Shown: positions 56,886 to 64,000 of the stretch, in pieces
Numbering within the stretch: position 1 is the first letter of the stretch
Layout of the letters: each line of letters begins with the position of its first letter
Assembly (NCBI GenBank): GCA_965232575.1
Contig: CBDDPZ010000008.1
Span: 1,364,001 to 1,428,000, forward strand
Direction: 5' to 3'
DNA from: Bin5 sp965232575
GTDB lineage: Bacteria; Chloroflexota; Anaerolineae; Caldilineales; Caldilineaceae
DNA: 64,000 nt
The notes under the pieces: model-generated
What the model saw: only the letters and a program-made list of their open reading frames with translations
Told to the model about the DNA's origin: nothing
The model's database searches: none
Translations under genes and position numbers: made by a program

Positions 56886-56913
56886 ATGCACTAAATGGAA
56901 AGGACCGCCGGTC

Positions 56914-57954
56914 ATGACGTACGGACCCGCACAATCCAAAATCAACTGGTACAGATCCCCCATCGATCGAGCCGTTCTCGCCGAGCTCAACAAGCGTAGC
57001 GATCTGTTCGGCCTTCTGCAATCGCTCGGACACCTGGGCCTTCTGGCGCTGACAGGCACGGCCGCCTGGTTTTCCCTACAGGCGGGGCTATGGTGGGGCC
57101 TTCTCATCGCCCTCTTCCTGCATGGCACCTTTTACGCATTCCTCCTCAACGGCTTCCATGAACTCTGCCACCGTACCGTCTTTCGTACTAAGTTTCTCAA
57201 CGAGTTCTTCTTGCGCGTATTCAGCTTCCTTGGCTTGTTTAACCACGTCTATTTCTGGACGAGTCATCAGGAACACCACAAGTTCACCCTGCATCCCCCC
57301 GACGATCTCGAAGTCGTTCTGCCCGTCGAGTTCACGCGCAAAGGGTTTTACCAAACGGCGCTCATCAACCCATTGGGGCTGTTCCAGCGCATAAAAGGGG
57401 TGATACGGCTCAGCTTTGGGCGCCTGGAAGGCGAGGAAGGCGACTGGGAATATATACTCTTTCCGCCGGATGCGACAGAGAAGCGCCGGCGCCTGTTCAA
57501 CTGGGCGCGCGTTCTACTGGTCGGTCATCTTCTCTTGACCGTCGTCTCACTGGCACTGCATTTCACCGTGCTGCCGGGCCTTTGGCTGCTGCCGGTGCTG
57601 GTTACGCTGGCGCCGTTCTACGGTGGCTGGCTGCTCTTCCTCTGCAACAACACGCAACACGTCGGCCTGATGGACAACATTCCCGACTTCCGCCTCTGCA
57701 CCCGTACATTCAGAGTAAACCCATTTGTGCAGTTTCTCTACTGGCACATGAACTACCACATCGAGCATCACATGTATGCCGCCGTGCCGTGCTACAAATT
57801 GGGTAAACTGCATAAGGCGATAGAGGATGACCTGCCGCCTATCCCGGTCGGCATCGTGGCCACGTGGCGGGAGATCGCCGCCATCCTCGAAAAGCAGAGG
57901 CAGGATCCAAGCTACCAGCATCTGCCCGACGCCCCCAACCCCGTTCTGGCCTAG
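56914..57954 (+). CDS. membrane fatty acid desaturase-type protein
   Basis: 346 residues; ATG 56914 is chosen because AAAGGACC lies 12 bases upstream and the frame before it runs through a 46-bp repeat. The three di-iron histidine boxes are visible: HELCHRT near residue 82, HQEHHKF near 113, and HIEHHMY near 286. NNTQHVG adds a further His. Four hydrophobic spans surround them. The protein introduces a double bond or hydroxyl group into an acyl chain or related hydrophobic substrate using O2; the position specificity is unknown. It is convergent with the fusion gene at 57970. Confidence 0.88.
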   Translation: MTYGPAQSKINWYRSPIDRAVLAELNKRSDLFGLLQSLGHLGLLALTGTAAWFSLQAGLWWGLLIALFLHGTFYAFLLNGFHELCHRTVFRTKFLNEFFLRVFSFLGLFNHVYFWTSHQEHHKFTLHPPDDLEVVLPVEFTRKGFYQTALINPLGLFQRIKGVIRLSFGRLEGEEGDWEYILFPPDATEKRRRLFNWARVLLVGHLLLTVVSLALHFTVLPGLWLLPVLVTLAPFYGGWLLFLCNNTQHVGLMDNIPDFRLCTRTFRVNPFVQFLYWHMNYHIEHHMYAAVPCYKLGKLHKAIEDDLPPIPVGIVATWREIAAILEKQRQDPSYQHLPDAPNPVLA

Positions 57955-57982
57955 CTCGTAGCCTTCCGGCTAATCCGGCCAG
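57946..57982. terminator. hairpin between convergent genes
   Basis: CTGGCC (57946-57951) pairs with GGCCAG (57977-57982), and an inner TAGCC/GGCTA stem is present. No T-tract on either side, so termination is only suggested by position. Confidence 0.35.
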
Positions 57983-60900
57983 TCGCATAGTCCCTCGACG
58001 TAGGCCGCGGAGCCGTCCCGCAGCCAGCCGTCCAACTGGGCCACTTCCTTCAGTTGCTGGCCCCGCATGCGCGGCACAACGACGTAACCGCAATCCAATT
58101 CTGGCAACGCCGTCATGTCGCCCCACAGTTTCTCAAATTGCGTGACGGGGAAAACATCCTCCTGCCCCCGCCCCCAGCGCTTTTTTACCTCTTTCAACGT
58201 CACATAAGTCGGCATACGCGCTGCCATGTGGCGTAACGCCTCCGCCACGCTCCGCTCATCCTCCAGGTCCGTCCGCGCCAGGTCCAGCGTCCCCAGCAGG
58301 CGGTCGATGTGGATCCAGAAAGTGTTCGTGTTGTAATAGGTCAGACGAAACTCGATCTCCTCGCGAGGCAGCGCAAGACCTTCCACCAGACGCACCCTGC
58401 CGTCGACCCGCGCCAGGCTGCCGCCGCGGTCCTCCAGTCGGCGGTGGATCACCTCGGCGGTCATCGCCGCCTGCGTGCTGATATGCAACCCCAGCAACCC
58501 CGGATCTGCATATGCCCCGACCGTGTCAATGTTGTGCATCATCAGATACTGAAGCTGCGGCCTCTCTTCCAGCAGCCCGCGCAGAACGCCGTTGCGCAGC
58601 AAGTGCGGCAGTTCATACCAGTGGCCCACAGGGTGAATGCATTGGTCGGGCAGGTTGTCCACGTAGTCACTGCCCTCTCCCTGCGAACGCGCCCAGCTGA
58701 TCAGTGCACTGTGCAGGCTCTCCTGAACTTTCTCCGCCTGCACATCAAGGACCTGTCTCGGCGTCTCTTCTCGGACGAAACGAAGATCCCGCACCATTGG
58801 CACCATGCGCAAGCCGACGCTGCGTCCCGGCGACAGCAGAAGCGGCCCTGCGTAGCCACAGTCGTCCCCGAGCGCGTCGGCAATCGCGTGGTGCGTCAGA
58901 TAGCTGGTCGTGACAATGTGAGGCAGGGGCGTGCCGTAAATGCGACCGCTGCGGCGGCTCTTAGCCAGATGAAGCTCGATGAAGTTGCGATGCCTGCCTG
59001 CCAGTCGCGCAAACGGGTTAAGAGCCTTGACGACCCCCGCGCCTTGGCTCCACCGGCTGCCGGCGCCCCCTGCCAGGGTGACGACCGCCACCTCCCCCGC
59101 TCTGAACGCGGCCGCGCCGATCTCCTCAAGACGTTCCGGCAACCTCGCCGTAGCATCGACAATCTCATCAGGCGAAACGTCCTCGATAAGGCTGCGCGTG
59201 GGCAGCCGGTTCTGGGCTAGGCCGATCCGCCCGCTGCGCAGGTCGCCGCGAATCTGTTCATGCTGGTCGCGATCAAAGGAGTTTGCTTCCAGCATCGCCG
59301 CCAGCGAAATTTGTGAATCCTCTTCTTGCTCCTGTGGCAACATGCGTTGGAAAAGTGAAGGGAGAATATCGACAAGAGCCGGGTCCCTGCGGCTGGCAGC
59401 CCCGAAAAGCTCCAACTCTGCTCGCTGGGCAGGGGAGTGCAGCCATGGATCCTGGCGCAGAATAGCCGGAACAGTCAGCCGGTAGTAATCCGCCGGCATG
59501 AGCGCGGTGGCCTTATGCGACCGGTGCACCGCACCCGGCTGCTCGTACAGTTCGGCCCACGTGCCCCGCTCGTTGATTGAAAAGTCATACACCACCGGCT
59601 GCATGGCAAATGGAACGGAACGCTCCATGCGTGCCTTTGTTTCATTCATGATCTCTTGCAGCCGGGCCTTCGCGGCGGCCTTGTGGCGCGGATCAAAGAT
59701 GAATCCCATGCCGCCCCCGGACATCCCGCCCAACATCCAGAAGCCCCAGAAATGCTCGCCAAACGCAACGCGCGCCTGCTGGATCAGCCTGTCCGTGTAA
59801 AGGTTGCCTGCCCACGGAATGATCGTCTGAATTGGCCCTCTGAAGTTGCGCTCCGTGGCCTCGCCAATGGCTTTTACATTACCCGCCTTCAGATACCCCA
59901 ATATCTCGTCCAACGTACTGATCGCCCGCTGGCGCCCCACCCACGCCTCTTCAGAGCGCAGCAGATATTTCTCCGTCACCATCTCCAGGATCGGCCCAAC
60001 GTCCTGTGCCATACCTCCGTGAACCAGGACCAGACTGGACTGCAGGGCCTGCCGGGTCGCTTCGCCGATCTCATCGCTGCCAAAAAGAAGATGGCTGGGC
60101 AACAGTCTGCCCCGGCTGACGCCGAACTCGGGATCCCCCTCTGAACTCAACCTTCCCTCGATCAGCTTGATCCCCGGCCAGATGCCGCCCGAATCCTGCC
60201 AGCCCCCGCCCGAACCGCCGAGCCATTCCCCCAAAATGGCCCGCGCCGCCACCAGCCGGCGCTCCTCTTCGCGCAAACCGCCCGTAAGCGAACGGGCTTG
60301 GCCGGTCGCTCGCATACAGACAGTGATGAGGCAGGCCAGCAGACTGGTGGAAACGGCTAAACGCGATCCCTTCGGGATGTCATTCACCTTGCTCACCAGT
60401 TCAATACCCTGGCCGGAGCCAACCAACCGGGTTAGCAGATCGGATAGCGGTTGGTGCGCCCCTTCCATGCCCGGCGGCACGATGCCGGCCGCAATCAGCG
60501 CAGCCTTCAGCAGACCGAGATGGTCGCGGGCAAAATCGAAGACTTCCGCGAAAGTGGTGATCTCTGCACGCGCCTGCAGGTCAACGCTGACCAGCCGCAA
60601 AACGGGCTGGTCAATGACCCGGAAATAGCCCTCCACTGGCGGCCGCGGCGCTTGGCTCAGTTTCTGTCCCGCGTCATCTACGCTCAGGTCGATCGAAACG
60701 TTCAGCACCCGCGCGCCCTCAGGGAAATCCATACTAAGAAAGAAGATGTCACTCCAGCCGCTGTGCGTCAGGTCCATCCGCACAGGTGTCGTTTCGCACA
60801 GTATGGGAAAGAGTCTATTTTCAAGAGGCCGGAGGAGTCTGTTACGGACCCGAAGAGGATGGTCGCTCGGGTGGCCGACCCGAAACATCCACTGGTTGCC

Positions 60901-61320
60901 AGCGAGAGACCGTACGCTGCGCCGCACCTGGTCGGCCAGCGTCTGGAAGCCAAGCTGACGGTACGCCGCCGCCAGTCCGCTCGATAGGGCCTCGCTGGGC
61001 CCTGCCTGCGACTGGTGGCGAAGGAACGTCTCTATCGCTTCCTCAAAGCGGCGGTTGAGCAGATCTTCGTAGCCCCCAAAAGGGATCGCGCCCCTGGCGG
61101 CAAAACCAGGCTTGCCGGGCAGATGAAACCGGTGAATCGAGTGCAGGAAAAAGAGTGCCCGCACCTGCTCATACAGGTTTTCGTTCTCCCGCCGCAGACG
61201 GTCCAGTGCCGCACACTCCCGCAGCAACGTCTCTGCCGAAGCGGAGCGGGCGAACCGCTCTAGAGAGCGATTGCGGGTATCCTCATCCGCTGCATTGATT
61301 ATTCCGACCAGTGTACTCAT
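57970..61320 (-). CDS. GHMP sugar kinase / UDPGP-type nucleotidyltransferase fusion (fucokinase-pyrophosphorylase-like)
   Basis: 1116 residues. The N-terminal half has GHMP-kinase marks of the L-fucokinase subgroup: PVRMDLTHSGWSD near residue 180, a P-loop-like IPKGSRLAVSTS near 330 (usual PKGSGLGTSS, so altered), GSGGGWQDSGGIWPGIK near 368 and GGMSGGGMGFIF near 533. The C-terminal half, from about residue 740, begins VVTLAGGAGSRWSQGAGVVK, the G-G-x-G-S/T-R...K nucleotide-binding motif of the eukaryote-type UDP-sugar pyrophosphorylase (UDPGP) family, and includes PHIVTTSYLTHHAI. Bacteroides FKP has the reverse order, pyrophosphorylase then kinase. Probably phosphorylates a free sugar at C1 and activates it to a nucleotide sugar; identity unknown. 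A GalU-like gene lies 64 bases upstream. Confidence 0.75.
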   Translation of the reverse strand: MSTLVGIINAADEDTRNRSLERFARSASAETLLRECAALDRLRRENENLYEQVRALFFLHSIHRFHLPGKPGFAARGAIPFGGYEDLLNRRFEEAIETFLRHQSQAGPSEALSSGLAAAYRQLGFQTLADQVRRSVRSLAGNQWMFRVGHPSDHPLRVRNRLLRPLENRLFPILCETTPVRMDLTHSGWSDIFFLSMDFPEGARVLNVSIDLSVDDAGQKLSQAPRPPVEGYFRVIDQPVLRLVSVDLQARAEITTFAEVFDFARDHLGLLKAALIAAGIVPPGMEGAHQPLSDLLTRLVGSGQGIELVSKVNDIPKGSRLAVSTSLLACLITVCMRATGQARSLTGGLREEERRLVAARAILGEWLGGSGGGWQDSGGIWPGIKLIEGRLSSEGDPEFGVSRGRLLPSHLLFGSDEIGEATRQALQSSLVLVHGGMAQDVGPILEMVTEKYLLRSEEAWVGRQRAISTLDEILGYLKAGNVKAIGEATERNFRGPIQTIIPWAGNLYTDRLIQQARVAFGEHFWGFWMLGGMSGGGMGFIFDPRHKAAAKARLQEIMNETKARMERSVPFAMQPVVYDFSINERGTWAELYEQPGAVHRSHKATALMPADYYRLTVPAILRQDPWLHSPAQRAELELFGAASRRDPALVDILPSLFQRMLPQEQEEDSQISLAAMLEANSFDRDQHEQIRGDLRSGRIGLAQNRLPTRSLIEDVSPDEIVDATARLPERLEEIGAAAFRAGEVAVVTLAGGAGSRWSQGAGVVKALNPFARLAGRHRNFIELHLAKSRRSGRIYGTPLPHIVTTSYLTHHAIADALGDDCGYAGPLLLSPGRSVGLRMVPMVRDLRFVREETPRQVLDVQAEKVQESLHSALISWARSQGEGSDYVDNLPDQCIHPVGHWYELPHLLRNGVLRGLLEERPQLQYLMMHNIDTVGAYADPGLLGLHISTQAAMTAEVIHRRLEDRGGSLARVDGRVRLVEGLALPREEIEFRLTYYNTNTFWIHIDRLLGTLDLARTDLEDERSVAEALRHMAARMPTYVTLKEVKKRWGRGQEDVFPVTQFEKLWGDMTALPELDCGYVVVPRMRGQQLKEVAQLDGWLRDGSAAYVEGLCDWPD

Positions 61321-61384
61321 CTCAGAACGCTTCCGGTCCGATTACCTGGCGGTCGCCACTCCCGCCGACCGCAGGCCGCGAAAA

Positions 61385-62272
61385 CTATATCGTCTCCTCT
61401 CCCTCCTGCATCGAGCGGGCCATCAGCAGCTCCAGCAGCCGGGTCAGCATTTCATCACGGTCCTGCCCGTTCAGAGCTAGCGCGATTTGGGCAGTGAGCA
61501 GGCCGTATTTCACACCAATGTCGAGACGCATGCCCCGCTGTTCCAGGGCCAGATACCGCTCCCGCCGCGCCAGCAGGTTCAGAGCCGCCGACAGAGAGAG
61601 GCCGGTGCCTAGGCGCTCATCCGCGCCTTCCGCATCCGTAGAGGAAAGCAGGCCGCCCAGAATCTCCATGACGGCTGCCGTCAGAACGTGAATGCCAAAG
61701 AAGCAGAGATAATGGCCCGCCCGCAAGCCGGAGGCCACCAACCTTTGCTCCGCTTCAGTGGGTGTAGGCTTCTCAATCACAGTCTCCACTTGGTACAGTT
61801 CCGTCTGCCCGGCCAGACGGTGGCCGCCCACAGCCCCGAAATAGGGCAGGAGAGTCTCCCGGGTCGCCTGTACCGCGGAGACCGAGCAGTCATGGGAGCG
61901 CGCCGCCTCGACAACGCGTGCCGCGCAACGCCCTCCATTGGGCCTGACGTACAAGTGGTCCCCAACCAGGTGCAGAAAAGCGTCGCGGCCAACAAACTCG
62001 CGTGCGCAGTACACCGCGTGCGCATAGCCCAACTGCGCCTCCTGCTGGACGAACCGGAGACGGCCCGCATGCTCTCCGACCGTCGTCGCATAGGCGGACT
62101 CGTCGCCTGGATAGACAATGACGCAGATTTCGTCGACGCCGGCGTCGATTACCTCTTCCACCAGAATGCGCAGGACCGACTTCTCCACACCGTCGCTGTC
62201 GATAATCGTCTGTAGGGGAAGGCTTCTCTGCGTGCGCCTGGCCGCGGTGATGACCGCTTTCGTAATCTCCAT
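61385..62272 (-). CDS. GalU-like nucleotidyltransferase with altered signature
   Basis: 295 residues, ATG 62272. Overall a sugar-nucleotide transferase of the GalU type: KAVITAA start, EEVIDAGVDEICVIVYPGDE, QQEAQLGYAHAVYCAREFVG (family: Q...GLGHAV) and VGDHLYV (family: LGDD). VIEKPTPTEAEQRLVASGLR and GHYLCFFGIHVLTA also fit. The pyrophosphorylase loop that should read G-x-G-T-R...K reads ARRTQRSLP here, and the metal-binding second Asp is His, so classical UTP:glucose-1-phosphate activity is doubtful. It may be a regulatory or binding subunit for the fusion protein encoded just downstream. A 46-bp element lies 30 bases before its start. Confidence 0.75.
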   Translation of the reverse strand: MEITKAVITAARRTQRSLPLQTIIDSDGVEKSVLRILVEEVIDAGVDEICVIVYPGDESAYATTVGEHAGRLRFVQQEAQLGYAHAVYCAREFVGRDAFLHLVGDHLYVRPNGGRCAARVVEAARSHDCSVSAVQATRETLLPYFGAVGGHRLAGQTELYQVETVIEKPTPTEAEQRLVASGLRAGHYLCFFGIHVLTAAVMEILGGLLSSTDAEGADERLGTGLSLSAALNLLARRERYLALEQRGMRLDIGVKYGLLTAQIALALNGQDRDEMLTRLLELLMARSMQEGEETI

Positions 62273-62302
62273 GTTCTGCTCTCCGGTTCAACGTTTACGA
62301 AT

Positions 62303-62348
62303 TTTGCGCTGAGCCGACGCCATCTGCCGACCCTTGGCGAAGCGCAAA
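62303..62348 (+). repeat. 46-bp palindromic element, copy 12
   Basis: Consensus with CATCTGCCGACCC. In the leader of the GalU-like gene, antisense to it, between divergent genes. Confidence 0.92.
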
Positions 62349-62473
62349 CTCGGGATGCACCCCTTCTCAATTCTCTGCTTGTCAGGCTCGCCAGATTCAG
62401 GTACAGGATTATTGTCAACTTTTATCCCGCGTGGAAATACGGGCTGCGTTCGTCCAGGTACAGGCCCCGCGAG

Positions 62474-62512
62474 TGAAGAGGAGTGCGACAATGAGAAAAG
62501 AGAGAACCCGTC
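62474..62512. repeat. half element of GAGGAGTGAG type
   Basis: GAGTGAAGAGGAGTGCGACA and AATGAGAAAAGAGAGAAC resemble the left arm of the hairpin at 47762; no matching right arm is seen. The rest of 62349-62561 shows no gene. Confidence 0.4.
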
Positions 62513-62561
62513 CCGCGATTGGGTCCCCGGAAAGGGGCCATAGACGGGGGCATCGCGTCCA

Positions 62562-63973
62562 ATGAACATCTCGCGACGCCTCTTTCCTTCATTTGCGGCG
62601 CGGCTCCCTGTCCTGGCCGGCGTCCTCGCGGCCATAGTCTTATTCTCCATGGCCGACGGGACATACGCGCAATCCGCCGCGCCCACGCTGATCGCGATCG
62701 CACAGCCCTCGGGCGGCGTCGCCGTCAGTTGGACCGCGGTGGCCGGCGCGGACGGCTACGAACTCTGGCGCTACGACTCCGCCTGGACACGGCTCGACAG
62801 TAGCGCCGACCCGCTCGCCCTCTTCGATACCGATGTCACTGTCGGGCAGACCTACTGGTACTCCGTCTCGGCGGTGGTCGCGGGCCGCCGCGACGCCTGG
62901 TCGGAGTACGTGCCGGTTACGCCGGCGCCGGCCCTGGCCGAGAGCTCCGTCACGCAAACAATTGCACTGGCGGCCGGCGCTGTCCCCCAACAAACATACG
63001 GGGACATCACCGTCAGCGGCGGGAGCAGCCTGACGTTCACGCCGGACAACTGGAATACACCGCAGACCGTGACGCTGCGAGCGGCCGAGGACGCCGACTA
63101 CGAGAACGGCTTTATCCCGATCATGCACAAAGTCGCCGACAACCCGGATGACTGCTACCACTTCATATCCTACCACACAGGAGGGGAGCGGACCGGGTCG
63201 GCCTTCTACCTGGCCACGGAAGCGGACAACGACACGCCGCCGACGGCAACGCCGACGATTACGCCGACACCGACGCGGTCTGCCCCCTCAACGCGCCTGC
63301 GCTGACCGCGGCGGCCGCGAGCATGACCGCGGTCACGCTCACGTGGGGGGCCGTGAGCGGCGCAGAGAGCTACGAACTGTGGCGCTGGCGCGACGGCGCA
63401 TGGACGCGGTTCTGCAGCGACGGGCCATCGGCACAGCCCTGCAGCGACGCGAAGCGGATCACTGCGACCAGCTACAGCGACCGCGGGCTGGCTCCCGGGA
63501 CAAAGTACTGGTACATCATCCTCTCCGCATTTGCGGAGAGAAAGAGCCTCTGGTCCGCCTGGGCGTCGGCGACCACGTTTGCCCCGACGCCGACGGCCCC
63601 GGCATAGACGTGGCCTACGGCGACGCCAACGCACACACCGAGAGCGTCCCAATCGAATTCGGCGCCCACCGCGACATCGACGCCGGACGGTATGTGGGGC
63701 CCGCCGGGTCTGACGGCCGCGGCGGGCGCGAACGCCATCGAATTCAGCTGGAACGCGGTCTCCGGGGCAGTGCGCTACGAACTGATGGTGTGGTGGAGCC
63801 CGCTGTCCGACTGGCAGCCGTTTGGCGGAAACAGTCTGACCGGCACTTCCTATACGCACACGGACGTTACCGCTGGTAGGAAGTACCACTATACTATCCG
63901 CGCGGTGAACGCGGGTGGCGAGACGAGCGGCTGGCAGCAGAACTTCACCTCGGCGACCGTGCCTGTCCAGTAG
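62562..63973 (+). pseudogene. secreted multi-FN3 protein, frameshifted and interrupted
   Basis: ATG 62562 starts a 247-residue frame: signal peptide (PVLAGVLAAIVLFSMADG), an FN3 domain (TLIAIAQPSGGVAVSWTAVA to YWYSVSAVV), a region with GGSSLTFTPDNWNTPQTVTL, and a Thr/Pro linker. It stops at 63305. A second frame takes over just before (APALTAAAASMTAVTLTWGA), encoding FN3 domain 2 (YELWRWRDGAWTRF) until TAG 63605, then continues in that same frame through a Thr/Pro linker into FN3 domain 3 (GANAIEFSWNAVSGAVRYEL) to TAG 63971. One frameshift near 63280-63300 and one in-frame stop separate what was probably one cell-surface protein. Sequencing error is the main alternative for the frameshift. 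Confidence 0.75.
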
Positions 63974-64000
63974 TCGCTTGCCGGGCACTGCAGTGGTGGC

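Overview
The window looks like part of a chromosome from a Chloroflexota bacterium, most plausibly a Caldilineales-type, host- or sponge-associated lineage. This is an inference from content: many type I sulfatases, phytanoyl-CoA dioxygenases and Gfo/Idh/MocA oxidoreductases, large FtsX-type permeases, secreted FN3 proteins of the 'ITWDAP...DYR' kind, and many interspersed palindromes. No database search was possible.

Layout. 1-2.3 kb (+): a Gfo/Idh/MocA oxidoreductase cut by the window edge, a cupin and a decayed PIN toxin/antitoxin pair. 2.3-8.7 kb (-): a 905-residue protein of unknown function, oppD and oppC of a peptide-type ABC importer, and ribose-phosphate pyrophosphokinase. 9.1-11 kb (+): rdgB and two tandem 118-residue membrane proteins. 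11.3-31.9 kb (-): a long, almost unbroken catabolic cluster: RraA-like aldolase, enolase-superfamily dehydratase, PhyH dioxygenase, sulfatase, two gamma-glutamyltransferases, ABM monooxygenase, adenosine deaminase-like protein, two xylose-isomerase-like TIM barrels, SDR, Gfo/Idh/MocA enzyme, an FtsX-like permease, a complete sugar ABC importer apart from its ATPase, and a cyclase-family hydrolase. 32.3-34.3 kb: mazE with a damaged mazF, then a second sulfatase (-). 34.5-43.7 kb (+): PcRGLX/YetA-like protein, beta-propeller glycosidase, second PhyH, a ferrochelatase remnant, GH4 glycosidase and a second giant FtsX permease. 43.8-46.5 kb (-): SPFH/NfeD pair and a DUF4870-like membrane protein. 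46.7-57.9 kb (+): fmt, tRNA-Pro, a broken FN3-LRR protein, a His-rich/CopC/CopCD copper cluster, clpB and a fatty-acid desaturase. 58-62.3 kb (-): an unusual sugar-kinase/UDPGP-type nucleotidyltransferase fusion with a GalU-like partner. 62.5-64 kb (+): a broken multi-FN3 secreted protein.

Taken together, the 11-43 kb genes suggest import and breakdown of sulfated or methylated polysaccharide, glycoside or sugar-acid substrates (sulfatases, GH4, propeller glycosidase, RGL-like protein, sugar ABC importer, sugar dehydrogenases, isomerases and dehydratases). The remainder is housekeeping, copper handling and nucleotide-sugar metabolism.

The most unusual signal is not a gene but the palindromes. 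A family of 45-47 bp elements (TTTGCGC...GCGCAAA, 12 copies) lies mainly in 5' leaders and is also built in frame into proteins, five times in the CopCD gene. A second class of long hairpins has unrelated simple-sequence arms but shares an apex close to GAACTGCAACGGCAGTT, and most members begin at or just after a stop codon. At least six genes appear damaged (PIN toxin, mazF, hemH, FN3-LRR, multi-FN3, and possibly the GalU-like protein), consistent with genome erosion, although sequencing error cannot be excluded for single-base lesions.
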